A stretch of 64,000 nt of DNA from Sipunculus nudus (GCA_026874595.1 CM049319.1:5608601-5672600); one strand, 5' to 3'; counted from the first letter of the stretch, positions 23,171 through 36,278 are shown. The notes: generated from the sequence alone by a model not told the origin. A program made the numbers and translations.

Positions 23171-24008
23171 ATTGTAAACGGCTGGAACTGAATTGCGGCA
23201 CCTTTAAAGTCGTTTAAAATGTCGTAAGAAATCACCAAAGTTATTTGCCCAGGCAAGGTGTATAGAACTTTGATTTTTTAATGTCTTATGAGGTACACCA
23301 AAAATAAATAAGTTTTTTTTAAAAAGAAACTTGGCCTGGATAAATTTAGCTCGTTTATTAATTTTCCATTGCATTATAATGCAGTATGTGGAAGCGTATT
23401 GAGATACGTATTGTGATATTTTCATTGTATATATTAACAGGAAATAATATATTTATGTCATATACATACAAATATATATTATAAACACTATTAACTAAAT
23501 ATATTCATTATGATAACACCAAAAGTTATTTTAGATTAATTTATTCCACACAGCAATCCGGCCATATTTTTTTGTAAATTAATAAAATCTTGTTAAAGTT
23601 TAATAAAATTTTTAACAGTCTTGAATCTCCAGGTTCCCGCAACAAAAACGCTTGCACTCTTGCACTCTTGCAGAGATCAAACCTAGATTTATAGATGCAT
23701 TAAGATAACTAGTGAATAAAAGTTCATATTGCCCGAAAAGTCATGTAGTCTTTTTTTAGGTGAATGTCGCGATGGGTGCAACGTATGTTTTTCCGTATTT
23801 ATGATTTTTCATTGAAGTTGGACACTTGCAGTGACCCTGTATAACACTTGTTATTATCATATGGAATATATTGAATGTATTTTATAAATAGTTATAACAT
23901 ATATAAGATGTTTCTCTTCATTTAAGAGACATATTACTTTTCATTTCTACATTGCTGTCAATTCTGCTTTAATGGTTCTCGGCACTCTTATGCAAAAAAA
24001 AAATGGTT

Positions 24009-24414
24009 TTAGCATGCTTTCTCACAAATGAAACTAAATTTCGCTCCTCAGTGTACATCATTCTATCTAAAAGAAAACTGTTTGTACAGTGAAAAGCAGT
24101 GGCCGTTACCTCTCCAATAATCAGGCTGACCACGATCCCAGTTCGTAAAACATAACTTGCTGTGATCAGCCACCCATTGCCACACTCCCCCAGAAGATAT
24201 GTCGTTCCCTCCTGTCCAGAAATCCCGGTTTTAGCGTCGTTTGATGATTCTTACCAGTTGGTCGTTTTCACCTTTGCTGACCAGGTTCCCGCCCTGTTTG
24301 TGGCAGTAATTCTTCGCCTTCTTCCACTTGTATGGAGTTAACACGAATATGTAGCATGACGGTTTCAGGGAAAGCGTCCATATGCGTTGGCCATAGGCGT
24401 AGGTGTCGGTGAAA
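24009..24414 (-). pseudogene. Degenerate C-type lectin exon 2 without promoter or signal exon (unit 2 minus gene)
   Basis: The reverse complement aligns with exon 2 of the minus genes from SFTDTYAYGQ to the terminal EKAC stop without a frameshift. It carries three nonsense codons: TAA at 24231-24233 (replacing a Tyr codon), TAG at 24063-24065 (replacing the Trp of WND) and TGA at 24048-24050 (replacing the third cysteine). Three codons are missing after LVS, and GQPDN has become GQPDY. At 24414 the homology stops and jumps to sequence equivalent to about 9300 in unit 1, so the signal-peptide exon, the intron and about 2.4 kb of upstream DNA are gone. This copy is certainly dead. Its 3' flank (23389-24008) keeps the segment that the unit 1 minus gene lost. 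Confidence 0.9.
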
Positions 24415-24637
24415 CGGGTGAACTACTGAAAACTTATTTAAATTCCTTATTACATCTCGAGATATTCTGTCAATATATTCTGATATTTAACTGAACACCT
24501 GTTATCTTTACGTGGGCTGCTTTGACAACGACATCTTGATAGGGAAGTATTGACTGTACTAAAAAAGGGGTGTTACTTGTGGTTTCTTGCTTACAGCACA
24601 ATGACAAATTGATATACGCACGTACACATGTATTAAC

Positions 24638-24639
<2 letters not shown>

Positions 24640-24683
<44 letters not shown>
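24640..24683. repeat. TA microsatellite
   Basis: About 22 TA units beside the left end of the unit 2 foldback element. Confidence 0.9.
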
Positions 24684-24685
<2 letters not shown>

Positions 24686-24686
<1 letters not shown>

Positions 24687-25692
24687 TATCCATCAAGCGA
24701 CACAACTATTTTAGCGACAAAAATGACCGAGTGGGTCATTTACGCACCCATTACATTTTTCAAAGAAATAGCGTATGTTAACTGTTATCTTTGTGATGAT
24801 CTTGCTTATGCTTCTTTCTTACTTTGACACAATTGTGTAAGAACACATAAATTTTTTTCGACTATCAATAGTAGGGCTTGCTCGAATGAATTAATTATTT
24901 CAATTTGTTAGTTTTATATAACCACCAACATACCTATGATCAAGAAATAGCATAGTCTCATTTTAAAGGGAATTATATATTCCACCTATAGGATTTAGGT
25001 AAATGTGCACAACGTCTAATAAACATTGTCAACATATATCTGGAAGCATAAAGTTTGCCAAAAGTTTGATTGTCTGTTGTGGTAGCTCAGCTGTCTAACC
25101 GCATGAACTCAAGGATATATCGGAACCTTCTGGATATTCTGTTTTTAGTTTCTGTGAAGACTGATCATCCATCTGTTGTAAGCCAAAAGGATTTTGTGGT
25201 TCGTGGTGATTTTTTAATAACCATGCAACAATTCAAACTTTATAAATAATTGCTTAGATCTAAGTATAATCAACTGATTTCTATGCCTGTATTTGGTTCC
25301 TATGCTGATTGTCATTCTAGTGTAATCAAGTCTATTGTCGCTGGTGTGACAGACATTAAAAACGCTGACTGAATGTTGTCACACCGTACCTATTGGTTTG
25401 CACAGATTATTCCTGATAATGACTGAATATCTTTTTTTTTAGACTTCTGAAGCAGAAAAATCTGCTAAGCCCATTTTTCTTAGTCATTGTTACAATAAAT
25501 CTTTGCAAAATGTGGATAATACATTCAAAATTCAGCAGAGTCTTTAATGTTAGCGAAAACTCATAACATTCCTGGGGTCACAAATGACCCCATATTAATT
25601 TTCAGAATTTTTTCCACATCAACAGCCCTATCCCTGTAAAGAAATTGTGAAAACATGGATGGGGTCATAAATAACCCCACTTGGTGGCTTGA
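24686..25692. mobile_element. Foldback/MITE-like element, unit 2 copy
   Basis: Ends TCAAGCGACAC.. and ..TTGGTGGCTTGA, with GAGTGGGTCATTTACG near the left end, GGGTCA-CAAA-TGACCC at 25575-25590 and GGGGTCATAAATAACCCC near the right end. Diverged from the unit 1 and 3 copies. Confidence 0.45.
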
Positions 25693-25699
25693 ATGTTCA

Positions 25700-26439
25700 A
25701 TACGCATAAATCATATTAATATAAGCTGTATTTGTCTAATACATTCAGTAACCTTAGTATTTACTATTATTGTCACATGTTAGAGGATACAGTATATTCA
25801 TCTTCATTTACATGCATATCTCTAGACTAATGTACTATTATTTCCTGTAATATTAGCATAATAATCACCAGTGTAGAGACCAATGTATTTGTCTGAAATG
25901 AATACATTCATTCATATGTTGAAATAATAATACATTATAAAATATGTTTTTTTTTTTACTTTTGCAATTCATATTTTACTCCTTGTTCTTTTATCATTAA
26001 ATTTATGATTTCCGCACTCGGATCGACGGTTTTAAGAGACGTTAGTTATATATTTTATTGACTTAAGATATAAAGAATACCTACGTAAAATTACCATTAA
26101 CTGATAGATAATCACAATACATGAAAGATACAGAGCATTGATTTTTTTTTAACGGAACTGAATATGTTTATCTTATATATTTTACAAGCCCATCCTTTCA
26201 ATCATGCTTACATGAGATACGAGGGCAACCTGGGATCCATTATTTTATTTGATTGAGCTGTTCTCGCTAAGACACTAAAGAACACCTCTCAACAGAAAAG
26301 ACAGGGTTTATGTGGGTTTATGTGGGATAGGTTTATGTGGTTTATTTTCAGTGGCCGATACCTCCGTTGGTATATGTCTGAAGTGATTCCTCTAGGTTAA
26401 ATCATTATCATGTGAACCTCCTTGATATAAAGGCGTCGG
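25700..26439. other. No gene seen (unit 2)
   Basis: Aligns with 10830-11160 and 42340-43090. From about 26221 it is nearly identical to unit 3. Confidence 0.45.
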
Positions 26440-27300
26440 GCAGCGTATACACCCTTCACTGAATAAATGTCATGCTTATCAGCACCGTCATAAACACGAA
26501 TATATTTGCAGACCACGCAAAGGGTAACCGTTCATTACCGCCAGCATCAAAATATGAAGGAGGTTATGTAATCAGAGCTGTTTGATCACACTATAGCACT
26601 ATAGCACTAGAGTGATTTGACAGCAAGATAAACAAAAACATATTTTAGAAAATTTCCATCAGCTGAAGCATTAAAGATCTGAGGAATATTTCTTTGAAAT
26701 GTGTTATTTTACAACCACACCATAAGACTGGCAAAACGAAATATATATACAAATCTACAATCTTTAAAAAATGTAATGGAATTGTACATGGGTCATTTTT
26801 GTACCTTTTACAAACATAACGCATATAAGGGAGGTAAGTACACATGCCAAAAGGCAAGGCAATGCTTCCATATATTGTATTTCATGTTCTCTAACCGTCG
26901 GTCGATGTCTGACGTGAACTCCATTAAGTTGACTCATTATCTACCCAAAAGGTGTTACATAGGAACAGCGAGAAGGCCCCTATGCCATGTTTTAAGCATC
27001 ATCAAGAAATACGGATATATTTGCCGCACATGCATCGGGGAACCGTATGTTACATCAAACAACAAAATAGATAAATATTTATCTAATCAACTCTATCTTG
27101 TCTGTTTGTATGTCAGCCAAAATGATAGCTGAAGGAATAAATCATAAAGCGATTTTGCAGAAGGGAATGCTTGGGCCTTGAAAGAAATGCGATCTTTTGG
27201 ATTATAGTATTTAAATGCTGATTAGGATCGGCACCGTTTTGCTGATGATGTATGAAATTTACTGCTATCGATTCATATTTCATGTTGAATTTTATTTTGG
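26440..27300 (+). repeat. DR-1 dispersed repeat (unit 2)
   Basis: Two partial DR-1 blocks: AAACACGAATATATTTGCAG at about 26493 and CAAGAAATACGGATATATTT at about 27003, then TTGAAAGAAATGCGATCTTT. Nearly identical to 43100-43870. Confidence 0.5.
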
Positions 27301-28339
27301 TTATGCTAGCAGTCCCAAAGACAGATTTGACTGAATCATTATGTATCCAGCAGCAGCACTTTGTTTAAACATCATAATCTTTCAAGCATAAGTATTCTTC
27401 ATCGCATAAAACTAAACCAGGTTCCATTGAATTAACTTACTTTATTGATTATTCAAAAAGTTAGTATATTATGTTTGTGACAGTGAGCGACCCAGAGAGA
27501 GAGAGGGGGGGGGGGGGGAGGGAGAAGAAAATATATTTAACTTCGTCTTGGTATGGTGCCATCGGCTTGTAGCAGTGAAGCAGGAGTGTCAATAAATAAA
27601 GAGTTTGTTACACTACGTGGGAGCTGATCCTTGAATTCCGTAATACTTGATAACTTGTAAATACTTCCACAGGAAGCTATTGAAGGTTTTATAAACATGG
27701 TGACACTCACAATCATACCATAGAACTTTACTTTATTTAGGCTTTAAATCTAGTGGCCTTGAACTTTGTGATACATGATAATTTGTAAATACTTCCACGA
27801 TTGCCGATTACTATAGTGTCAATATAGTTGTGCTTATTTACATGACTAGGGCATGAGTAACACTGGCATGAGTAGTATAGTAATAGTATATTACATGTTC
27901 AGCGTGAGCAAGTTCATCCCCAAGTTGATGGTGTATTTAGCTTACAAGCTATTACTGTTTGTAAGCTCAAGACGTGATCTCAACGTGGTGGTATCTGTGG
28001 CGGGAATGTGCAGTAATGCGGAAGGGAAAATGTAAAAAAAAATCTCCTGAACAAAATAAACAACCTAAACTAAGAACCCTTCACGGGAAGACCAACACGG
28101 CTATGTATGTATGTATGTATGTATATACTCATATATATACATATACATCTTTGTGGGTATGCACATTGTTTGACATGTTTACAGTTTACTATTCCATTTT
28201 GTCCAGACGAAATTGTACATGTAAAAATGTACTTTAAAACCAGTCTTGAAAATAACCTTAACCGAAGTGTTTATGTATATGTCATCCACGGTGACACATT
28301 GTAAGAGCAATCTTGGAACGATTTAATGTGTGTTACTTA
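27301..28339. other. No gene seen (unit 2)
   Basis: Contains a TATG microsatellite at about 28101-28125 and a sequence repeated locally at 27640-27690 and 27770-27800 (ACTTGATAACTTGTAAATAC-like). No coding signal. Confidence 0.4.
27500..27520. repeat. Poly-G tract
   Basis: Run of G after a GA tract, within otherwise featureless DNA. Confidence 0.7.
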
Positions 28340-28873
28340 TAAACTGAGTTGGTATGAACAAGGTAAAATATACAAGTCAACAGACAAGGCAGTGCGAAAA
28401 CACTCTTCCTTGGAAATTTTCCATGTGCCAAGTATCATCGAGAAATACGGATATTTGTCGCTCACATGAAGGGCTTCGTTCATTGCCTCGATCATAATTA
28501 TTTGAAGGAGGTTATGTTGTAACCGACGTTTTGCCATTTGAAACCATGAAACCATGGCTCTTAAATTAAATAGGAAAGACATTTTGCAGACGGGTGACCA
28601 TGGGCCCCAAAGAACAATTACAATTTTGAGAATGACCGATTTCAAGTAAATATTATTTCAAATAGATAAAACCAATTTCAACTGTCATAACCATAACGGT
28701 GTATAACCAATCACGGTTACCTCGTGTGTTCACGTTTAAATGTAGACAAAATATCTGGGAGTGATTCATAAAATGACATCATATAGACAAACCGTCCTTC
28801 GTTAATGCGTCTACACGTTTTCTAATAATTTTAAAAGAAAAATCAAAAGAAAAATCAAAAGAAAATATTAAAT

Positions 28874-28923
<50 letters not shown>

Positions 28924-29360
28924 AAGTTGGTTCCAGTGCATGCAGTATAGTGCTCGATACAGCCATGGATCTGGAACAATTAGATAAAGGAGCTGATCTG
29001 GTAGAATTTGGGGCGAGATTTAAATCAGAGCCATTCATTGGAGGAGGTATGCGATCTCTTTGTGTAGTCAGTTTATATATGTGTTTGGGCATGTGTACAA
29101 CAAAAAGCATGTTATATGTTGGAACGCACGTAATGAGGAAGTTTTGTTTGACACCCCGAGGTGACAGGTGACTTGGATATACCAAACATTTGAAACCAAA
29201 GCAGTTCAAGTGTAATTCAAACCGGTCAAGGAAACTATCAAATGCCAACATAAATACTGTTAAGTGCATGAAATTCAAGACCGGGCCAAGTGTGAATGCA
29301 CACCTACTCTGTTTAATTTATGATTGATAGTGTACAGGCCAACAGTAAAATTGCCTCCAT
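28340..29360 (+). repeat. DR-1 dispersed repeat (unit 2, second copy)
   Basis: ATCGAGAAATACGGATATTT, GAAGGAGGTTATGT, ATTTCAAATAGATAAAACCA, ATAACCATAACGG, a TA tract (28879-28920) and CCGGTCAAGGAAACTATCAA. Contiguous homology to 2160-2690 and 15880-16540. Confidence 0.5.
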
Positions 29361-29428
29361 GTTTCACACATATTTTAAAATATGCCCCTATTATTGGGCA
29401 CACGCAAACATGCATTTTTATCTCTCCC

Positions 29429-29431
<3 letters not shown>

Positions 29432-29514
<83 letters not shown>

Positions 29515-29519
29515 TATAT
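29432..29519. repeat. TA microsatellite, interrupted
   Basis: Two long TA runs separated by CATG near 29471. The ORFs made of YIYIYI repeats here are artefacts. Confidence 0.9.
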
Positions 29520-30546
29520 AGTCAAGCCCGCTTATTGTCATGTCGGTGGTGCATGCATAAATTATGATAATAAGCAGGATGTGACATTATGCGAGCTTCA
29601 ACATCGATGTTGATTTGAGTCATAGAAGAAGCCTTATGTCTCAAATGTTATTAAATAATGTGTCAACAAAAAGGATACATGAAGGTTTATGAATATTTTT
29701 ATTGCACAACAGGATTTCAAATTACGTTTATGCGCACCTGACAATTTATTTCCTGTAAGATTTTTGCCGCATGCCGCAATAACTGACAAAAATCCGACTT
29801 GCCAACAGTAAGAGACGTAGTGTCTGGATCATGAGGTCAAATGTCTGGAAATATGCGGTACAGTTATAACGTTATGCGTTGTCAAACTATTTTACTATAG
29901 TTTTTATTTTCCGGATTTCTTATTAATGAATCAAACTTCCATAATCGTATTTATGATAGCAGTGTTGGGGGAGCGGGCATTGTCATGCCATTGTCAACTT
30001 TCTAAAGTTTCGCCACGATTGAGGTTTTTGACCGGGTATCTCCTCCGCGCTCACAAAATCTCCAGCTTTTCGTGGACCCTTGAAGGGGATATCCAGTCGT
30101 AAGCAACGTTTAGACCTCGTGCTTTATATATTCTCGGCGAAACGTCACCGAGGTGTAATCCACGGAATTGCAAAGGCCAGGAGTTCATTGTATGACATGT
30201 GATCGCAAACATTGCCCTTGCTAACGTACGAAGAAACGCAATGAAGCGGAATACCGTGGTTTCTTAAGATGTTAATTAGCTAAGTGACGTGGAGTGACCT
30301 GCATGCATCACTACACTTGCCTGCCGCACACAGGTGGGAGATGTGATCCTTCGATACGCCTGACCGATTACAGGCTCTTTGCCTTGTTGATCTCCGTGTC
30401 GGCGTCTGATGTGATATTAACTGCAAACTGGTATCACTGCCAAGTTTGCCAAGGATGACAATAAACGGGATTATGACAATATTCCATGACATTAAACGGT
30501 CAGATTTACCATTTCTATTAACCGATATGACACAAAGTTGGATCGA

Positions 30547-30549
<3 letters not shown>

Positions 30550-30599
<50 letters not shown>
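30550..30599. repeat. TA microsatellite
   Basis: About 25 TA units directly before the 30600-30740 repeat. Confidence 0.9.
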
Positions 30600-30602
<3 letters not shown>

Positions 30603-30740
30603 AATTAGTGGGCTTGAAATGTATAACAATAAGATTTGGGCAGTTGAACCTTGGAACGGACAGTGTGTTAATGAAGGGGTTCATCATTTAAAAGCTTGCC
30701 TTGCATATCGCTTATGCCGCTTATATTTGTTTATGAAAAC
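30600..30740 (+). repeat. Short repeat also found at 38088-38240
   Basis: GTTCATCATTTAAAAGCTTG and ACATATCG/GCATATCGCTTA.G.CGCTTA blocks are shared with 38088-38240. In unit 3 this repeat abuts the broken lectin exon. Confidence 0.45.
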
Positions 30741-31194
30741 TTGGAAATAGTATACATATAAAGAGACGTGGGTATATAAAAGTATGTCATGCATTGGGCT
30801 CTCGCTATCATTATGCCGTAATATAACATTACGATAACCCGTGAAGACTTAATATTATGTTTGTCCGATCTGTTCGGAAAGTTGAAGCAAGCTCGGAAGT
30901 CTTTACTGTTATAATTTATGAAAAAAACTGAAAACACACCCTCTTTTTGCGATTGTAACTCATTATGTCTTACATTGTAACTGAAAGATCATAAACACAC
31001 ACACACATACGAAAAAAACACAAAAAAAACATAATAAAAAAGTGTAATGTTACTATATTCATTAAAAAACTAAAGCACTTTAACACACGCTCTGGCACCT
31101 TCGTACATTCACAGACAACTTGGTTGTGCGTTTCGTTACATGACATTGCACTACGGAGCATTGCCTAGGGATGCATGTCGATTTCATGTGTGTG

Positions 31195-31214
31195 TGGGGG
31201 GGGGGGGGGGGGGG
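31195..31214. repeat. Poly-G tract
   Basis: About 18-20 consecutive G bases after TGTGTGTG. Length is uncertain in any assembly. Confidence 0.75.
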
Positions 31215-32149
31215 TCGGAGACAATAATCCATGTGACGTCATGCGAATCGAGAGGCTTGTTTCATTTTTGGACGTTGCGTCACTGAGTACTTTGGGTGCT
31301 GGGCTGATATAACCCGCTCTTGTCCCACATGCAGTGCATGTCCTTTGTTATAACTGTACGTCAAAATCTGCTTGCATCACAGGGTCATGCAAAAGTGACC
31401 ATGCAAGCCAGGTTGCATGTGACTTTTTTTAAGATAGGGCAAATATCTAGTTTATTCTAATTAGCATATCAACTTCTCCTTCCTCGATCCCGAGCAAACA
31501 ACAATATTCAAGTTTGACATGCCGAGACAGAACGTACGCGGCGCGTGACAAAAAAAAGTGACACGTGTGACCTTCGACCTGAGGGCGTGGCATATGGGAC
31601 AAATCTTTTACAGCCCAATGAAATGGCATGCAAACCGTGAGGTATGCGAGGCTTGTTTCATCATGATACGCCAGGGGAGCCGCAGCGGTGCCATGTTTGA
31701 CAAAAACCAAGCATAACAAGTATAACGATTACTACTATCAAAAAGAGTGCGAGTCGCTAGGCCCACCGACATTGATATACACCTTTAGTGACGTTTTGTA
31801 TCACTAACGCCTGAAGCATCTGTATAAGGGTGACTAGACTGGGTGGCCGGTTATTACATTTTAAACATATTATCCTCTCATTACTGGATTGGCTCCTTTT
31901 GGCTGATTTTATGGTTGTCTCAGATTCAATATGTCTAAAAAAGGCCACTCAGTTAAAAGTGAAGATACAGGACATGAAAGTTTGAACAAGTAGGATTAGG
32001 GCCATACACATGCAAAGGTATATTAATGTAGCACAAAAACAATGGCATTAAAAGAAATAAAAAAAAAAAAAAAAAAGCTGCCGTTAAAAAAAGCAGCTCT
32101 TCTTATCACGTTGATGTTGCTTGAATGTATCTAAACCAATTTCGTTTAC

Positions 32150-32321
32150 AGTGGCGTGTGATTCGCTGCACGCATTTTTGATGTATTTCACGTGATACTC
32201 CCACTGATTGTGAGTGACAGCTACTTATCTGAGGGAAATATAATCATGGCTTAGGTCTTTTGATAACACAGCTGCCAACAAAAAGTGGATTGTGTCGACA
32301 CTTCAACAACCAAGCACGCAG
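32150..32321 (+). promoter_or_regulatory. Upstream region and probable 5' noncoding exon of the unit 2 plus lectin
   Basis: Same conserved block as at 17880, with CTTATCT at 32224-32230, an extra CACGTG E-box at about 32199, and a CAG|GT donor at 32321/32322. The acceptor for the exon carrying the ATG is at 32630-32631. Confidence 0.45.
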
Positions 32322-32404
32322 GTATTGGTGGTACTTCGTTTTTATTACTTCGACCCGGAATGCTAAATACGCAAATGACTTAATATAAAAGAGATATTAA
32401 AAAG

Positions 32405-32439
<35 letters not shown>

Positions 32440-32650
32440 TAATAACAGAAGCAGTAGAAGTGTAAAAAAACTGTTGCTTTACTTTTTTCAATAGTTTTCC
32501 CAGACAAAACGTTGCAAAAAGTACACTCTCGTAATTTGTTAAAAACAGGAAACATTCCTATGATATACCTTAATCGACATATGTTGATACATTTTCCTGC
32601 TTTGAAAGGGCTTTATTAATTTTAATTTCAGAAAATTCTGGCAGTGGAAA

Positions 32651-33480
32651 ATGATACCTTATGCATGTGCGATTTTGGTTTCCACAGTGCTGGCAACAGG
32701 TCATATATGTTTTATCTATCTATTATCCCTAGGTTCAAATGAATACAATTTTGTATTTAAAGATACCAATGATAGTATAGGTGAGGCATACTGTTCTTCA
32801 GCAGTTCAACGCCTATAGTGAAGAGCTAGTTTAGATACTGAGTACTTTTGATGTTAACATTTGCAGCTCATAGAAATCAATCAAGTTGATACACCACTGC
32901 GACAGTGTGTTTCCGATGTATTAAATAATAAGAAAATGAGACAGAGTGTGTAATAATTTAGATGGATATTGTAAATGAATGGTGTCAAAACCAAAAAGGT
33001 TGTGTGTTAGAGAGAAGTTTCTAACAATGAGGTTGTTTTGCTCCACTATTCAGCTCTTGGTAGCACAACAAGGTATTCTCACTTTTACCGTCATGGGCAA
33101 ATACATATTGTGATGAGGCCGTCCTGCTACATGTTTGTCCAAGCGGATTACTTCTGGCTGCAGGCGAAGGACTACTGTCAGAAAACTGGAGGAAGGTTGG
33201 TCAGTATCGAGACAAAGGGTGAGAACGACTATCTACTTAGAATCATAAGGCGACATCCAAAACGCTTCTTCTGGACAGGAGGCAATGACATATCATCTGA
33301 GGGAGACTGGCGCTGGCTGGCTGGACATAAAAAATATCTTTTGAAGATTGGAGTTCAGGGCAACCGGACAATTATCGCAGTAACGAACATTGTCTTGAAT
33401 TATCCAAATTCTACGGATTTCAGTGGAACGACGCCCCTTGTGGTGCAAGGAAGGCATTTATTTGTGAGAAGTCTTGCTAA
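32651..33480 (+). pseudogene. C-type lectin copy broken by a one-base frameshift (unit 2 plus gene)
   Basis: Exon 1 (32651..32699) encodes an intact signal peptide MIPYACAILVSTVLAT with a phase-1 GT donor. Exon 2 begins at 33054 after CAG and reads ALGSTTRYSHFY, then PSCYMF, FWLQAKDYC, GGRLVSIETKGEND and FFWTGGND. At about 33327-33340 one base is missing relative to the copies at 18725 and 52370, in an A-rich run (CATAAAAAAT against CATACAAAAAT). The frame then shifts and runs past the true end to 33532. In the displaced frame the ancestral GQPDN, EHC, QWND and FICEKSC can still be read, ending at TAA 33478-33480. No other lesion is evident, so inactivation is recent. A-run indels are also a common assembly error, so reads are needed. 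A probable 5' noncoding exon ends at 32321. Confidence 0.82.
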
Positions 33481-33839
33481 TAATTACACTGGCAAACAAC
33501 TATCCATAAAAACGAAAAGAGCTTATTTTTAAATGATGTATGGTAATACAATTAATATTTTCAATGAAATTCTATGCTTGTATTTTTTTTTATTTGTTGT
33601 TTTGTATGTTTATTGAAGCAGTAGCTTTTCACAGCATTTTTTCGAATCGAGAAATACAACATATTTTAATGACGGATAGGATCAGTCAAAATCATTATCA
33701 GACGATGTACTATCTGTGGATTCTAAAAATTCCTGTTTCTTGTCATTTTTCTACATTAATATCCAATTTGAGACGTCCACATTTTTAGATAGAAAATAAT
33801 GGTCAAGCCCACAGATGTAAATAGTACAACAGCATTTCA

Positions 33840-34930
33840 TCATTTCTGATCAAACGGGCGTGATTTGACGAGACTAGGCTGAGCTTATAAAATGCCACAA
33901 AATGCAGAAACCAGATCTCTCCAGCACTAAACGTGACAGAGTTATGAGCAGGTTCGTGAAATCTTCTTGTTTGACTGAGATATATGACGGACTTGTATTC
34001 TAGTCACTGATTAACAGAATGTTTTGAAAAGCAGTAATCTTGACTTGTTTAGCTAACAAATTGACCTCGTTAATGGCTTATCTGTTAAATCTTGCACATT
34101 CTCGTACGACAGCAGATGTCCTGATTTATTCAGCTTGCAGCTATGTCACTGATAGCTCGTGATATACTATCTAACGCAGAAATTTAGACCTCCCGATACA
34201 TTCTTGTTTGATGCCACTGCTGACAAGAGTTGACGAGTATGACAACATTGTCTATTCAAACATATATTAAATACTACCCATTTCGGAAAACTAGATCTCT
34301 CAAGGCTGAATAGTGACCGAGTTATAGCCATTTTTGCCAACTTTTGTATATTCTCTTTTGACGCTAATTTTGCCAAGATTTGATATAAGTGTGTCAACGA
34401 AAACTTGTCATTACTATCCTATGCAGAAAACTAGACCTCTGTAGCATCAAACGTTAAGGAAATAGAAAAATGACGCTCCATATTTAGAATTGCAATAATT
34501 TTACCCTAAATACTAATCAAGGCTACTGCAAAATAAGACCCCTGATCCTCAGAAAGATGTGATATTGTTTATAGTTATTGAGGTATCGAAGGAAGACAAT
34601 TTACCTTAATTTGCATGGCGTCTTGTGGACATAGCCGCATAGAACACAACATAACCCTACCTTATGCCATATCAAAAAGAGTGGCCTATTTGAAGACACT
34701 GCTATCAGGCATGTCTGAGATCGCACAAAAATGACATTTCTTTCTTTTAAAGCTGCCGCGGTCCCTGAAGGTGACGATAACAATTGGGTTCTTTTCTTGG
34801 CCATGCTTGGAATTTTGCCTAAGTTTGAATACTTCGCCTTCTGTCATGTCCTAGAAGATTTGACAAACAAACAGACACGATGATAGTACTATAGTAGCCA
34901 GCCGGAAGCTGGCGAGTAAAACAAATATAA
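33840..34930 (+). mobile_element. Lectin-flanking tandem-repeat element, unit 2 copy
   Basis: Four diverged repeat units near 33890, 34165, 34290 and 34420 share GCAGAAA.(C)TAGACCTC. The element ends with ACTATAGTAGCCAGCCGGAAGC and GGCGAGTAAAAC. Same position relative to the plus lectin as in units 1 and 3. Confidence 0.45.
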
Positions 34931-35532
34931 AAGCGAATTTAGCATCTGCACATTGTTTTCTCTCGGTACCGTCTTTTATTAGAAACATCAACAGTTGACC
35001 CATTCAATTACTACCATGGAGTTGTCTTGGTAATTCTGTAGACTTTTAGTGTGCATTTGGTACATATATTTTAACAGAAAAATGGAACAAGGTGAAGTGT
35101 CTTATGCTAATAAATATCCAGTAAAACCTGGTTATGTTTGAGACCACGTGGGTAATGTGCCCCATGTGTGGATGAGTTTGCAGTTTTCGAAGTCACAACA
35201 AAGTTACTTATATGTCATTCATCCACGTGACTAGTAATTAATATGGGACAACTCAAGCAGTCACACACAACTTTATGAAAATACATAAATGCAAGTAAAC
35301 ATATTATTCTACCTAAGCCGATAGATCCCTCACGTCGGCTGCAATTGCTCCTTGTAGCATAATTTGTTGGGGAAGCTGCAGCTGTCGATCATTATATCTT
35401 TAATTTGATTATTGTCAATTAACGTTTCGTAAGAAAGATTGAAACTCTAACCCACTGAAAATAAAACTATTATACTAGATAAGAAATATGCGTCATAACA
35501 AAATCATAAGACCTGATATGTATAAATATAAT

Positions 35533-35581
<49 letters not shown>

Positions 35582-36273
35582 GTTGAAGGAACTGTATCAG
35601 TAAACCCTTCTTTTGGCAGTAAACTGGCTTGCTGCATTTGGGTCTGTCTAAAATATAACATGACAATAAAAAATATTCTGACACTACAATGATGATGAAG
35701 CTTGAACCTGTTATTACTTTAAAAGTATATGCACTTTCAAAATATATTCGTGAAAATATACAGTTGATACATTTAGTCTGAATCAGAAGTAGCTATTACT
35801 ATTACAAATTACCTTTTATGATAAGTTATATGAAACTCCGTATCATCTCCATACATATTTGATCAAATAAAGACTGATGCAGCATCAACATGATTATTCT
35901 ACTTATACGTATATCCTGCTGAATAAAGATGCAACCACAAACAAGTCAATTCTTATGCGTTTATCATAAAAGAAGGATAAACCCTCAATAAATTGTGGTC
36001 CCTCTGGGCTCCTTGATCTTGGACTGTTGCAAAGTTTTTTACCAGTAAAGAGCTTTGAAAGATAAAAAATATGCACCACATTTCGCAGTAAACATTGAAT
36101 TCGAACACGCTTAACCCGGCCGAGGTAACTGCTGCTTTCCCTAATGGTTTCTGTCATCAAGAGTTGCACCATTATATAAACCAAGAAATCAGGAGGAATT
36201 TGGCTGATCAATTAAAATGCACAGCTTAGGAAGTATTGTAAGAATACACAAATGCACTTTATCCCTAACTGCA

Positions 36274-36278
<5 letters not shown>
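34931..36278. other. Tail of unit 2
   Basis: Aligns in part with the tails of units 1 and 3. 36080-36200 matches 57775-57880. Confidence 0.45.
35537..35579. repeat. GA microsatellite
   Basis: About 21 GA units at the same relative place as GA-rich sequence at 21525-21565 and 55305-55335 in units 1 and 3. Confidence 0.85.

Larger units (their letters stand above)
29520..32149. other. Unit 2-specific DNA without a recognised gene
   Basis: Apart from the TA tract and the 30600-30740 repeat, this stretch has no match elsewhere in the window. Base composition is slightly less AT-rich at 29980-30380 and 31230-31700. Short ORFs show no domain. Confidence 0.4.
22340..36240. repeat. Tandem segmental duplication, unit 2
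   Basis: 22380-24414 aligns with 58150-61080 of unit 4. 24415-26040 aligns with 9300-11160. About 26220-27420 is close to 42880-44060 of unit 3. 32150-34930 aligns with 17880-20860. The stretch 29520-32140 has no clear counterpart in the other units. Confidence 0.75.

Noticed and set aside
30280-30691. ORFs on both strands with YIYIYI runs (also at 24470, 29275, 37443, 54637)
   Set aside because: Translations of TA microsatellites.
33540-33788. 82-codon ORF just after the unit 2 plus lectin
   Set aside because: AT-rich 3' flank with no motif and no conservation in the other units.
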